This document shows, in pieces, positions 43,450-52,436 of a stretch of DNA of 64,000 nucleotides (within the stretch, counting starts at the first letter, position 1; every line of letters starts with the position of its first letter). Under the pieces are notes generated by a model, which did no database searches, had not been told where the DNA came from, and saw only the letters and a list, made by a program, of their open reading frames with translations. The translations under genes and the position numbers were made by a program. The stretch is from Paenibacillus xylanilyticus (GTDB taxonomy: Bacteria > Bacillota > Bacilli > Paenibacillales > Paenibacillaceae): assembly GCF_013359935.1 (NCBI RefSeq), contig NZ_JABMCB010000201.1, positions 434,001 through 498,000 of the forward strand, read 5' to 3'.

Positions 43450-44787
43450 TTAATTGTCTAACGGAATCTCAAGGGAAAAAGGTGCTTTGACTTTCATCGG
43501 ATACGTGCTCAACTTCATTTGCAGATCGCCTTTCATTTTGGCTCCGTTTTCGACAGTAGAGTGGACGCTTGTAATCCCTGAAGAATCCACATCTTCAGTA
43601 CGCCAACTGGAGGATGGAACTTCATAAGTCTTGCCGACCTCATCCTTTATTTCCGTAAAAGCCAGAGTGAACCCGCCATTGATGTCTGGAACAGAGAACT
43701 CCAGAATCCGGTCTTTGCCCACAACCTCGCTTCCCATAAACTTTATAGTAGAAGGACCTCCCGTTATGCGGCCGGATTCCAAATTAAGGGTGAAATCCAG
43801 TTCATCTTTTTCCAATCCGGAAAGGCCAGAACCCTGTAAAGTCAGCTTCTTCGGAATGGAGAAATACATACTCTCAAAGTAGATGGAACGTTCGTCATCG
43901 CCACCCATCGTTGTGTCTGTTCTCCATGCACGCCCTTGCTCATCAACCAATTGAAGATCGCTAAGCCCAAATACCTTTTTGGTATTCTTCGGATCGAATG
44001 TCACATCAAGCACGAGACGAGTCGGGTAAAGCGTAGCCTGTTTCACCTCAATACGCTGTCCATCTACCGTTAAGGTTTGATTCACTGGCAGGACTTTTTT
44101 CATGCCTTTGGTTAAATTCTTGTCTACCGGTAATGTCACCTTCCACTCACCAGACTGTGCTTTATCTCTGGGTTTGAACACTACACTCAACTCTTCAGGA
44201 GGCGAAGCTTCATCGGTAAAGATAACATCAATATAATTTTCATAGATATTCATGTCAGAAATCTCTCCAGGAGAAAAATAACTAAATGCGACAGGAAGAT
44301 TTTTACCATTCTCATCAAGCAAATCGATATCATACTCACCCTTCTCGAGAGCTTTCATGCCTTTCATTGTATAAAAAATAACCATGCGTGACTCGTCGGT
44401 GATAATACCGTCAATGGTCACGGAAGCACCGTCATGTTCATCGGTGATACCAACCTTTTGCAGCAGGGACTGATCAATCGCCATCTGTAAGCCTTTATCC
44501 TGGCGAATCATACTGACGATACCTTCCATCCCAGGCCATTGTTCCACAAAGGACGCGAAGGCGGGGGAAACGCGGATACATCCGGTAAACAGCAGGATAA
44601 TGGCCGCTGTCGAGATGGAGCTCATGTACCAGCGCACCCGCGATCTGCGCCTGCGGGCAGCTTGGCGGATTCCGGTCTGCACAGACTGATGCACAGCAGC
44701 GTCCGGTACCGGGATGGCATTGTATTCCACTTTGCGTCCATTCAGACGTTGTTCCAGTTCTTCAAATGCCTTCTGTTCATCGGTCAT
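43450..44787 (-). CDS. DUF4179 domain membrane protein, likely anti-sigma factor
   Basis: A 445-residue membrane protein. A cytoplasmic N-terminus of about 55 residues is followed by one membrane helix (YMSSISTAAIILLFTGC) and a large outer part with a DUF4179 domain (GIVSMIRQDKGLQMAIDQ) and a DUF5643-type beta domain toward the C-terminus. It starts 3 bases after the ECF sigma factor gene, with its AAAGGAG inside the end of that gene. Such pairs usually work as sigma and membrane anti-sigma. The outer domain would sense the envelope signal, which cannot be read from the sequence. Confidence 0.88.
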   Translation of the reverse strand: MTDEQKAFEELEQRLNGRKVEYNAIPVPDAAVHQSVQTGIRQAARRRRSRVRWYMSSISTAAIILLFTGCIRVSPAFASFVEQWPGMEGIVSMIRQDKGLQMAIDQSLLQKVGITDEHDGASVTIDGIITDESRMVIFYTMKGMKALEKGEYDIDLLDENGKNLPVAFSYFSPGEISDMNIYENYIDVIFTDEASPPEELSVVFKPRDKAQSGEWKVTLPVDKNLTKGMKKVLPVNQTLTVDGQRIEVKQATLYPTRLVLDVTFDPKNTKKVFGLSDLQLVDEQGRAWRTDTTMGGDDERSIYFESMYFSIPKKLTLQGSGLSGLEKDELDFTLNLESGRITGGPSTIKFMGSEVVGKDRILEFSVPDINGGFTLAFTEIKDEVGKTYEVPSSSWRTEDVDSSGITSVHSTVENGAKMKGDLQMKLSTYPMKVKAPFSLEIPLDN

Positions 44788-44790
44788 GAT

Positions 44791-45300
44791 TCATGCATCT
44801 CCTTTCGATTCTAGTTGATCACGGAGCTGTCCAAGCGTCCGGTGAAGTCGGGATTTCACTGTACCGGTGGGGATTTCGAGAATCTCAGCGGTTTCAGTCA
44901 AGGAGAAACCTTCGAAATAGCTCAGAATGATAATCTGCTTGCAATCCCGGTCCAGTGCAGAGACAGCGGCGGCAAGATCCGGGTCCGCGGGTCGATCCCA
45001 ACTGCTCGGCTCATGCATCTCCGTGACGGGGCTATACCGATTCTTGCGTTTGCGTTCGTCTGCACAGTAGTTAAGCAGGATGCGGATTAGCCAGGTGCCG
45101 AAGTATGAGGGCTCTTTAAGTTTTTTTAGTTTGCGGTATGCTCTATAGGTAGTCTCCTGTATGGCTTCCAGCGCATCGCCTTCGTTGTGGAGATAGGCGT
45201 AAGCGATCCGATATAGTCGGCTCTGATGCATCTCCATCAAGGCCGCAAAAGCCTCGGCATCCCCTTTTTGTGCGGCAACGGTGAGCTCTGTAGGGGTCAC
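44791..45300 (-). CDS. ECF-type RNA polymerase sigma factor
   Basis: A 169-residue sigma-70 family factor with only regions 2 and 4. Region 2 shows FAALMEMHQSRLYRIAYAYL and GDALEAIQETTYRAYRKL, then the GTWLIRILLNYCADERKRK block. Region 4 shows QIIILSYFEGFSLTETAEIL and GTVKSRLHRTLGQL. It resembles SigV/SigW-type extracytoplasmic factors. It is the first gene of an operon with the DUF4179 protein, and a possible self-recognised promoter lies just upstream. The ATG has GGAGG upstream (GAAAGGAGGCCCC). Targets outside the operon are not known. Confidence 0.93.
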   Translation of the reverse strand: MTPTELTVAAQKGDAEAFAALMEMHQSRLYRIAYAYLHNEGDALEAIQETTYRAYRKLKKLKEPSYFGTWLIRILLNYCADERKRKNRYSPVTEMHEPSSWDRPADPDLAAAVSALDRDCKQIIILSYFEGFSLTETAEILEIPTGTVKSRLHRTLGQLRDQLESKGDA

Positions 45301-45329
45301 ATGGGGCCTCCTTTCATGGCTGCGTTTCG

Positions 45330-45362
45330 TATTAGACCGTGTAAGAGGCCGATCGGTTCTTG
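45330..45362 (-). promoter_or_regulatory. Possible ECF-type autoregulated promoter
   Basis: On the minus strand an AGAACC element is followed about 16 bases later by GGTCTAA, close to the AAC ... CGTCTA layout of ECF sigma promoters, and lies about 30-60 bases before the sigma gene. Assigned by pattern only. Confidence 0.35.
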
Positions 45363-45428
45363 TTTTTCAAAAAAATATGTATGCAATTGCCCAATTTCTC
45401 GTGCAGAGGCATTTAAACGAATACCAAA

Positions 45429-45474
45429 CAACCGTCAGGACGTCTCTTGTACTCCAAGAAAATCCTGACGGTTG
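45429..45474 (-). terminator. Rho-independent terminator after the ankyrin gene
   Basis: On the minus strand CAACCGTCAGGA pairs perfectly with TCCTGACGGTTG across a 22-base loop, followed by TTTGG. It ends the ankyrin operon. Confidence 0.75.
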
Positions 45475-45503
45475 TCCATGTTGTTTCACAATGTATTCAT
45501 TCA

Positions 45504-46031
45504 TTATTGCTGTTTCGCCGCAGCCGCTTCTTGCAGGCAAGAAGCTGTAGAAGTGTTGCCACGTTCAAGTGCAATCTCCAGTGCGGTCTGACCCGCCGAA
45601 TTCAGCGCGTTCGGGTCGGCATCATGCTGGAGCAGCAGGTGGATCAGTTCAGCCTGATCCGTATGGAATGCTGCGGAGTGGAGTGCATTCTGCCCATCAC
45701 TATCCAGAATAGTCGTGGATGCTCCATGTTCCAGCAACAGGCGGATCACCTCGGGAGAACGCTCTCCTGCAAGCGATGCATGGAGTGCCGTGTTGGAAGG
45801 AATAAAAGAAATCCTGGAATGGGAAATGGCGTTTACTTCGGCTCCATGCTCCAGAAGAACACGTACCACGTCTGCTTGTCCATAATGTGAGGCATATCCC
45901 AGCGGGGTGAGCCCATCTTCATTTTCTGTGTTTGCCAGCTCGGGTAGGGAAGCAAGCAGAGATTGCGTATTCGCCACGTCTCCATGCTGTGCTGCCTGAA
46001 ATAGTGCCTGAATTGATTCGGATTGTTTCAT
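45504..46031 (-). CDS. Ankyrin-repeat protein
   Basis: A 175-residue protein made almost wholly of four to five ankyrin repeats. Typical repeats are DGLTPLGYASHYGQADVVRV with LLEHGAEVNA, and NTALHASLAGERSPEVIRLL. It has no signal peptide, so it is cytoplasmic and probably mediates protein contacts. The ATG at 46031 has GGAGG eight bases upstream. It begins 16 bases after the GNAT-Nudix gene and is likely co-transcribed with it. A partner cannot be named from the sequence. Confidence 0.88.
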   Translation of the reverse strand: MKQSESIQALFQAAQHGDVANTQSLLASLPELANTENEDGLTPLGYASHYGQADVVRVLLEHGAEVNAISHSRISFIPSNTALHASLAGERSPEVIRLLLEHGASTTILDSDGQNALHSAAFHTDQAELIHLLLQHDADPNALNSAGQTALEIALERGNTSTASCLQEAAAAKQQ

Positions 46032-46047
46032 ACGAATAACCTCCATT

Positions 46048-47097
46048 CTAATCCTCAAAATAAAGTCGCTTGGCTGCTTCTAGACCGGGAACGGCAAAAC
46101 AGGCAAGGGGAGAAGGCAGATCATCCAGCGGGAACCAGCCGATCTCGCCAATCGCTCCGCCTTCTTCCAGGTTCCGGGCGATGCCGGAGATTATCTGGGC
46201 CGAGTAGAGGACCGATATCCAATGCTCGTCTCGTTCCGGGCGAATCGTCTCTGCAGTGCAGAGCAGGTTGTCGATGGCAACGTCCAAATCGACTTCTTCC
46301 TTAATCTCCCGAATGACCGCCGTCTCCAGTGATTCGTAAGGATCGACTTTCCCCCCAGGAATACTCCACGTGTATTGTTCCGGCTCACGATTGCGCCACA
46401 CCAGAAGTACTTCGTTGCGTTCATTCAGGATGACGGCCCCTACACCAATCCGAGGTTGATCGGAAGCAGCTGCAACTGTTAGCGTAGACGCTGCGTATTC
46501 GGATTTCTGTTTCGCTGATGTTGATGTGGATTGAAACGACAGCGGAAGTCCGGTCCGAGCTGCCCACTCCTCAGCCAAAATGCTCATCGAAATCAGGTCA
46601 TAATGAGTTCCGTCCCGCAATACAGCGGACCGCTGCCGACCTTCCTCCCGGAATCCGGCTTTCAGATACGCCCGTCTGGCGGCTTCATTGTATTCGATCA
46701 CTTCCAGCGCAATCCGGTTCAGGTTCAGCTCGTGAAAGCCATACCGAATAATGAGAGCGAGCGCATCACTCCCGTATCCCTGCCCACGATCCTTATCTTC
46801 ACCAATCCCGATGGCAAGACGAGCCGAACGGTTATTCCATTCAATTCGGTATAGAGCGGTAAAACCAATAAATCGATTGTCCTCCAGCGTTCGCAGCGCA
46901 AATTCAAACCCATTGTCTCTTCGGACAGCAGATGAACCTGTCTCATCCGGGGTTAGCGGAACCGCAATGTCTGTATCCAGGTTGCGCAAATATTCGTAAT
47001 TGTCCGTGTAACGTGCCAGACGCATGCAATCTTCCGGGCATGGGGCGGCGAGCCGGACTTTGGAGCCGTGAAAAGCATTGAAATGACGTGGAGCCAT
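46048..47097 (-). CDS. Fused GNAT acetyltransferase - Nudix hydrolase
   Basis: A 349-residue two-domain protein. Residues about 10-175 form a RimJ/RimL-type GNAT domain with IGIGEDKDRGQGYGSDAL (acetyl-CoA site) and NEAARRAYLKAGFREEG. A linker rich in Ser, Thr and Ala (about 182-212) joins it to a Nudix domain (about 213-349). The Nudix box reads GGKVDPYESLETAVIREIKE then EVDL; the usual Gly near the end is Asp. GNAT and Nudix fusions are uncommon, and substrates for both halves are unknown. The frame is continuous with no sign of a sequencing join. The ankyrin gene follows after 16 bases. Confidence 0.9.
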   Translation of the reverse strand: MAPRHFNAFHGSKVRLAAPCPEDCMRLARYTDNYEYLRNLDTDIAVPLTPDETGSSAVRRDNGFEFALRTLEDNRFIGFTALYRIEWNNRSARLAIGIGEDKDRGQGYGSDALALIIRYGFHELNLNRIALEVIEYNEAARRAYLKAGFREEGRQRSAVLRDGTHYDLISMSILAEEWAARTGLPLSFQSTSTSAKQKSEYAASTLTVAAASDQPRIGVGAVILNERNEVLLVWRNREPEQYTWSIPGGKVDPYESLETAVIREIKEEVDLDVAIDNLLCTAETIRPERDEHWISVLYSAQIISGIARNLEEGGAIGEIGWFPLDDLPSPLACFAVPGLEAAKRLYFED

Positions 47098-47203
47098 GCT
47101 GCGTGCACCTCTTTTGATTTATCATTTATTTTTTGGTTGTGTGATCTGAAAATGTCTCGTACTGTCATTATACTATGGATATCGGCCATCTGCCGAAAGA
47201 CAG

Positions 47204-47239
47204 CAAAAAGGCTCTGCCGACCAGAGTGTCAGCAAAGCC
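47204..47239 (-). terminator. Rho-independent terminator after speD
   Basis: On the minus strand GGCTTTGCTGAC pairs with GTCGGCAGAGCC (two GU pairs) around ACTCTG, followed by TTTTTG, 33 bases after the stop codon. Confidence 0.85.
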
Positions 47240-47271
47240 CTGTTGATGGGGCACAAAGCCCGGTTATTATA

Positions 47272-48108
47272 CTACAATGAATTGGTATCCTGTACAGAAG
47301 GGCGGTTTATATTTTTACCATAATAAATCTCGTCCATCTCCAGCTTCAGCCACTCCGTAATTTCATGCTGTTCAGCTTTGCTCAATTTCTCCTTGGTATA
47401 ACCAAAGAGATAGTTGTCGAGATCAAACGCCTTCAGCTTGCATTTTGTATGGAAAATATTTTCCTGATACACGTTCACATCAATCATGTCGAAGCCGTTC
47501 TTGATCTCATCCGGAATATAATTCTGGATCGAACCGATCTCGTGGTCAATAAACAGCTTGCGTCCGCTCGTATCCCGCGTGAAGCCGCGTACCCGATAAT
47601 CCATGATCATGATATCCGTATCAAACGAATGAATCAGATAATTCAGCGCCTTGAGCGGTGAGATTTCCCCACACGTAGAGACGTCGATATCCGCACGGAA
47701 GGTACTGATCCCTTCACTCGGGTGGAATTCGGGATACGTATGCACGGTGATATGGCTTTTGTCGAGCTGCATAACGACGTTGTCCGGGAGCGGGCCCGGG
47801 GATTCCTCGAAGGATTCCTCAGGTACCTCCACAATCGGTCCTTCCGAGACGAGCATCGTCACACTTGCTCCTTGGGGCACATAATCCTGCTGGGCAATAT
47901 TCAGCACATGGGCACCGATGATATCAGCTACATTTTTCAGAATTTTGCTCAACCGGTCTGCATTGTACTGTTCATCGATATATTCAATATAAGCTTCCCG
48001 TTCTTCTTTGGTTTTGGTATAGCAGATATCGTACATGTTGAAGCTCAGCGACTTGGTCAGGTTGTTGAATCCATGCAGTTGAATGCGCTGCTCTGGCGTT
48101 AATGTCAT
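47272..48108 (-). CDS. speD: S-adenosylmethionine decarboxylase proenzyme (long bacterial type)
   Basis: Supplies decarboxylated AdoMet for spermidine synthesis. The 278-residue proenzyme self-cleaves to form a pyruvoyl cofactor; the processing site is visible as LDKSHITVHTYPE, where the Ser becomes pyruvoyl. The following ADIDVSTCGEISPLKAL and the IDHEIGSIQNYIP block match the E. coli-type class rather than the short Bacillus/archaeal class. No spermidine synthase gene adjoins it. Its neighbours are ypsA on one side and the GNAT-Nudix gene on the other, separated by terminator and intergenic DNA. Confidence 0.95.
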   Translation of the reverse strand: MTLTPEQRIQLHGFNNLTKSLSFNMYDICYTKTKEEREAYIEYIDEQYNADRLSKILKNVADIIGAHVLNIAQQDYVPQGASVTMLVSEGPIVEVPEESFEESPGPLPDNVVMQLDKSHITVHTYPEFHPSEGISTFRADIDVSTCGEISPLKALNYLIHSFDTDIMIMDYRVRGFTRDTSGRKLFIDHEIGSIQNYIPDEIKNGFDMIDVNVYQENIFHTKCKLKAFDLDNYLFGYTKEKLSKAEQHEITEWLKLEMDEIYYGKNINRPSVQDTNSL

Positions 48109-48220
48109 GGCTGCAGTTCCCCTTTATCCATACGACATGGTAATCGCAGTTTTAATACTACTTATACCCAACCTGCCTCGAAAAAAAACATAAGTCCGGA
48201 TTCAGCTTAATTAGCCGCCG

Positions 48221-48799
48221 TCAGAACGACGAGTCTTCATATTCACTTACACTGTTCATCCGCTCATCTTCGGCAATCGACTGAATATCCTCTGAAGTGA
48301 CGCTGATGATGGTGTAATCCTCATTTTGCTGTTTTTTCACGGCTTTTTCCTTCATAAAACGGGGACTGCCTTCCGCGGCGTCTTCATCGTAAACCAGCAG
48401 GATACCATCACTTTTGCGCAGCAGCAGGTCATCCCGGGCAGTAAATTGCCATGGGCCGATATAAGGCTGCCGGCTTACCGCTCCGTAGTAATCCACACCC
48501 TGGAGAATGGTGCGATAATATTCCTGTTTATCTTCCTTCCACTGTTCCTCGGGGTTCTGAAAAGCCGTAATAATAGACAGCTTCAGATGTGGATACGTCT
48601 TCTTCAGCTCAAGTACCACTTCGCAGGCCCACAGGTCCACGCCATATTGCCCAGGCGTCAGCACCCATTCCAGCCCATCCTCCACAAGCGGCGTGAGGCG
48701 GGAGGAAATGGCCTTTTTGATGAAAGGAATTCCTTCATGTTTCTGTCCGAAAATCTGCAGTTCATGTGCACGATATCCGGTAATCAACAGGTTTTTCAA
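48221..48799 (-). CDS. ypsA: DUF1273 / YpsA-like SLOG-fold protein
   Basis: A 192-residue protein of the SLOG superfamily, thought to bind nucleotide-like ligands. Family blocks are LLITGYRAHELQIFGQKHEG at the start, LEWVLTPGQYGVDLWA, the SIITAFQNPEEQW part, and RDDLLLRKSDGILLVYDED. The tail after about 175 is acidic and not conserved. In other Firmicutes YpsA is linked with cell division and stress, but the biochemical role is unsettled. AGGAGG is upstream of the ATG. It lies between speD and a pseudouridine synthase gene, all on the minus strand with separate spacing. Confidence 0.9.
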   Translation of the reverse strand: MKNLLITGYRAHELQIFGQKHEGIPFIKKAISSRLTPLVEDGLEWVLTPGQYGVDLWACEVVLELKKTYPHLKLSIITAFQNPEEQWKEDKQEYYRTILQGVDYYGAVSRQPYIGPWQFTARDDLLLRKSDGILLVYDEDAAEGSPRFMKEKAVKKQQNEDYTIISVTSEDIQSIAEDERMNSVSEYEDSSF

Positions 48800-48856
48800 T
48801 GTGGGTTCCTCCTTTCAGCAGGGCTTGTCTTCCTGAATCGATCCAAGAAACAAGGA

Positions 48857-49927
48857 TTACTTCGCCGGCTGCGCATCCGTGCGGAAAGGGTACAGGAATT
48901 GTTTCGGTATCTCAGTCTCGAATTTCATGAGTTCATCCGTTGTGGGATGAATGAACGATAGCACGCGTGCATGGAGTCCAAGACGTCCAAGTGTTTTGGT
49001 GCGTGAACCATATTTTTTGTCACCTGCAATCGGATGACCGAGATCCTCCATGTGCACACGAATCTGGTTTTTGCGGCCGGTCTCCAGACGAACCTCGAGC
49101 AGGGAGAATTCACGATTGGATTGCAGTCGTTTGTAGTGTGTAATGGCATGCTGTCCATCATTGGGGCGTGGACTGGAATACATCTTCATGGTTTTGCTTT
49201 CCTTCAGCCACGAGGAGATGGTGCCCACGGGCTTGGCTACCTGGCCTTCGACGAGCGCCACGTAAACACGCTCCTGCACCTTATCTTTCCAATTGTCCTG
49301 CAGGTGATGCTTCACTTCCTCACTCTTTGCAAACATCATGACACCGGATGTATCGCGGTCGAGTCTGTGCACAACAAAAATCCGGTTCCGCGAATCCGTG
49401 CGGCGTACATGTTCGGTCAGCTGACGATACGCGGTAAGCTCATCACTGCGATCGGCCGCAATGGACAGCAGTCCGGCTTCCTTGCGAATAACAATGATAT
49501 CATCGTCTTCATGCAGAATCGTAACTCCTGTCAGAGTAGGGGCGGCTACGGCGCCTTCCTTGCTGATCGATACGATCTGCCCCGGCGTCAGCGCATGGTT
49601 GAACTTGGTAACCACCTTCTGATCGACGGAAACTTGTCCGCGGCCCAAAATGGATTTGACGGCATTCCGGCCTGATTTCAAATGCTCGAGCAGGAAGTTC
49701 AACAGTTCATCCGGTTCCGTTACTTTATATTGGCGGAGTGGCTCCTGCTTGCGGTAATGGGCATTGCCTGCGCGTTTGGGTGAACCGCCTGAATGCTTGG
49801 GCTTGGCAGCCCCTGCAGACTTGGTTGAAAAATCTCGTTCTGGCTTCTGGGAGCGTGCTGCCGAAGCACCAGCTTGCCCTTTACCCTTGGCCGAAGGACG
49901 GCCTGTTGATCGTTTGCGTTTATTCAT
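48857..49927 (-). CDS. RluA-family RNA pseudouridine synthase
   Basis: Isomerises uridine in ribosomal or transfer RNA. It has 356 residues from the ATG at 49927, with AAGGAG upstream. A basic, low-complexity N-terminal extension of about 60 residues (rich in Lys, Ala, Ser) may bind RNA. An S4 domain follows (about 75-130, LLEHLKSGRNAVKSILGRGQ), then the catalytic domain with HRLDRDTSGVMMFAK carrying the catalytic Asp, and GRKNQIRVHMEDLGHPIAGD near the end. The N-terminal tail is longer than in the model RluD, and the exact target position cannot be told. Confidence 0.92.
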   Translation of the reverse strand: MNKRKRSTGRPSAKGKGQAGASAARSQKPERDFSTKSAGAAKPKHSGGSPKRAGNAHYRKQEPLRQYKVTEPDELLNFLLEHLKSGRNAVKSILGRGQVSVDQKVVTKFNHALTPGQIVSISKEGAVAAPTLTGVTILHEDDDIIVIRKEAGLLSIAADRSDELTAYRQLTEHVRRTDSRNRIFVVHRLDRDTSGVMMFAKSEEVKHHLQDNWKDKVQERVYVALVEGQVAKPVGTISSWLKESKTMKMYSSPRPNDGQHAITHYKRLQSNREFSLLEVRLETGRKNQIRVHMEDLGHPIAGDKKYGSRTKTLGRLGLHARVLSFIHPTTDELMKFETEIPKQFLYPFRTDAQPAK

Positions 49928-50116
49928 GAATACTAATCTCCTTCTGAACAGCCTGTACCGCTTGTGTGCATACGATCCGTTCATTTCGTTATGCAGTTCA
50001 ATATACCATTAACCGGGGGCAAATAAAAATAGGTGGATCGAATCTGTTATGCATCCAAGCGAGCGAGAATCGAGTTTCATAGAATAACGTATCCCATAGC
50101 ATTGGAGGTGTTACTC

Positions 50117-50524
50117 ATGGGTGTATTCCTGGATATGAGAACTTCGATGAACTCGGGAACTGTAGGACAGCCCGGTTTATCCCTGGGTCCATCCCCGGAT
50201 GCGTTCGGATCGATTGGCCTTCAGACCCTTGGTGTTCCGAATCCCATTATCACCTTGAATGGCACGGTTGGCGTAACCGGAGAACTTGGAGATACATTCG
50301 TTGTGGAAATCGTACGCGGTCACTTTTACGATCCATTCTTTGTAATCTATCGGGCTGAAGGCACGATTGGGCAGAACGGCGGGGCTGAATTCCACACGTT
50401 TACAGCACAGGATCTGTCACCGCCACCTGCTCTGGAAAGTGTATATACTTCGTTTATTTCCGGGGTGTCTACGGCAGTACGTACCGGACCAGAAATGTTC
50501 TATGGCATTGCAGCAACGACATAG
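50117..50524 (+). CDS. Hypothetical small protein, possibly surface or spore associated
   Basis: A 135-residue protein I do not recognise. It has no signal peptide or membrane segment. A Gly/Pro/Ser-rich first 40 residues lead into a beta-rich part (ITLNGTVGVTGELGDTFVVE, then IVRGHFYDPFFVIYRAEGTI). This style is seen in some spore-coat or exosporium proteins, but that is only an impression. The ATG at 50117 has GGAGG eight bases upstream, while the open frame extends further without support. It lies at the edge of a glycan gene cluster and is followed after about 150 bases by a bidirectional terminator. Confidence 0.7.
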   Translation: MGVFLDMRTSMNSGTVGQPGLSLGPSPDAFGSIGLQTLGVPNPIITLNGTVGVTGELGDTFVVEIVRGHFYDPFFVIYRAEGTIGQNGGAEFHTFTAQDLSPPPALESVYTSFISGVSTAVRTGPEMFYGIAATT

Positions 50525-50675
50525 ATTTATTGGCATTCATTCATCCGAAAGCAGAGCGTCAGAAGAATGATTTACTGAACCAGCAGAGTTTGCGACATAC
50601 CCGGAACAGACAAGTGTTGAGAAACAGGTTTGGCGCTCCAGGAAGGATTCCTCCGATTCAGATGTACAATGAGAA

Positions 50676-50713
50676 GCAAAAATCCCGGCTCCATGAGTCC
50701 GGGATTTTTGCTG
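50676..50713. terminator. Bidirectional terminator
   Basis: A perfect 14-bp stem AGCAAAAATCCCGG / CCGGGATTTTTGCT around CTCCATGAGT has T-runs inside the stem on both strands. It separates the plus-strand hypothetical gene from the convergent glycosyltransferase. Confidence 0.9.
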
Positions 50714-50766
50714 TAGGTGCGTATGAGGTTAACATGTTGATCCGTCAGGTGCCATGCTCCTCCAGA

Positions 50767-51477
50767 TCAGTTGGCACGGCCTTTGAGAATGATGTTATTG
50801 GCTTTGCCAAAGTCAATGGCGACTTTCCCGGCCAGTGCAGCTGTACGTTCAGCAAGCACAACCGCATTGACCCCACAGCAGAAGAGAGCCACATCGAAGG
50901 CATCCCGATTCGTTTGAATCCACTGAAGGGTTTCGTTCATTTGATCCCAGCTGTCAAAAGGCAGTGTGGCTGCAATATTCAGATGATAGGGCTCCTGAAC
51001 AAGCATATTATGCAGCGCCTCAAGCTCACGGGTAACTAGCAGGACCCGTTTGCCTGCGAGCATTCCCCAGAAGCGTGGCATCTGGGCCAGTTCCCGATTC
51101 ACACATGCATGGCAAGTGAGGGGGGGAGAGATGCCGAAATGCGCGAACAGCATATCGGTCAGCGGCCGTTTGAGGTGATCCGGGGCTTTAATTGAACTGT
51201 CACCGTAGGGAAGAACCCCTACGATATCCGCCCGCTGCAAGGAAGCGGCCACCTCATCCCGAAGCTGCAGGTTGGGAAGACGAAGCCCTTTTTGACCCAG
51301 ATTCGCCTTGATGGCCCATCGCTCGAGCAGAACCTGCTCCGTCGTCCAGACGGTCTCCTGGGACATGACAATATTTTCGCCATCGCCCACACGGACAAGA
51401 GAGAAGGGACGCTGTTCTCTTAGCGCCGCTTCGAGTTGATCTAACACACCATCGATTTCAAGATAGTTCGAATTCAT
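50767..51477 (-). CDS. GT-D fold glycosyltransferase (DUF1792-like)
   Basis: A 236-residue enzyme of the GT-D type, which uses a DxE-style metal site. The motif FSLVRVGDGENIVM near the N-terminus is the family signature. Later blocks are RADIVGVLPYGDSS and VLLVTRELEAL, with CGVNAVVLAERTAALAGKVAIDFGKA near the end. Such enzymes add hexoses to protein- or lipid-linked glycans. It is divergent from the next glycosyltransferase gene and begins the glycan cluster. Donor and acceptor are unknown. Confidence 0.85.
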   Translation of the reverse strand: MNSNYLEIDGVLDQLEAALREQRPFSLVRVGDGENIVMSQETVWTTEQVLLERWAIKANLGQKGLRLPNLQLRDEVAASLQRADIVGVLPYGDSSIKAPDHLKRPLTDMLFAHFGISPPLTCHACVNRELAQMPRFWGMLAGKRVLLVTRELEALHNMLVQEPYHLNIAATLPFDSWDQMNETLQWIQTNRDAFDVALFCCGVNAVVLAERTAALAGKVAIDFGKANNIILKGRAN

Positions 51478-51728
51478 AGCAGCATGCGGACCTCCTTTGA
51501 AAATTCAGGTTTCTCTATTCTATGTTCGTGCTTTGCTAGCGTGTTGTACGTTCAACCCGAAGAACCAATCTTGGGATGTATATCAATCTATTTATATAAG
51601 AACCAGTGCAAGCGTCCGTACCGGTTCTATCTTCCTTTCATACGCTATAGAGTCGACTGCCAAAAACTATGAAAGCGATCCGAGCTCCTGTGAACGAAGA
51701 TTGGCAGATTCGGATGAGGAGGAATGTG

Positions 51729-52418
51729 ATGTCCAGGAAAGTCGTGATTGAAATCAATTTCAACAACTATGGGATGGACCCGCAGCGATTGACGAGAGAA
51801 TGGCTGGAGCGGCGAATGGGTATTTTTCGCACCTTTACATTGCACTGTCTTATAGCACAAACGAATCAGGATTTCCTGACGGTGGTGAAGCTGTCCAAAG
51901 AGTCGGGAGAACTGATGCAGGAGATTCTGGCGGAACAGGAGCCGCTGCCTGCCAACATTCGTTTTGGGACGAATATCGAGAGCGTGCGGGCGATTTTGGC
52001 ATTTGCCGAAGGAGCAGAGCACATTTATATTGCCCGTCTGGATTCGGATGATCTGTACCACCGGACCTTTGTACAGCAGCTCTATGATGTGCAGCCACAG
52101 CCGCAGACGATGGCACTGATCAACCAGAACGGATATCTGTGGGACAGCGTCAATAACGAGATGGCACCGACGTTTCATCGTTCTCCGCAATTTTATGTCT
52201 ACTTATACAAAACGGCCGAGTACGCAGCAGGATACCGCGTGAAGCTACCAGGCAGAGGTACACATGGCAATGTCATTGACTTGCCCCATGAGCTGCTTGC
52301 TTCCCGGAATTATGTCAATATTGTTCATTCAAACAACACTTCGGTTAAAAAGGTACCGCCAAAAGACCGGTTAAGCCGGGACGAGATGGCACAGGTCTTA
52401 CGCGAATTCATGATCTGA
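51729..52418 (+). CDS. Glycosyltransferase, rhamnosyl-transferase-like (PF11316-type)
   Basis: A 229-residue GT-A-like enzyme. It has LERRMGIFRTFTLHCLIAQT in the N-terminal half and the metal-binding IYIARLDSDDLYHRTFVQQL, typical of the putative rhamnosyltransferase family. The ATG at 51729 has GAGGAGG six to seven bases upstream; the open frame begins 20 codons earlier but this is upstream of the strong site. It is the first gene of a plus-strand run: glycosyltransferase, dehydratase-like SDR, nucleotide-sugar dehydrogenase, methyltransferase, glycosyltransferase. The sugar donor is inferred by family only. Confidence 0.8.
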   Translation: MSRKVVIEINFNNYGMDPQRLTREWLERRMGIFRTFTLHCLIAQTNQDFLTVVKLSKESGELMQEILAEQEPLPANIRFGTNIESVRAILAFAEGAEHIYIARLDSDDLYHRTFVQQLYDVQPQPQTMALINQNGYLWDSVNNEMAPTFHRSPQFYVYLYKTAEYAAGYRVKLPGRGTHGNVIDLPHELLASRNYVNIVHSNNTSVKKVPPKDRLSRDEMAQVLREFMI

Positions 52419-52436
52419 TCAGGGAGGGATTCATCC

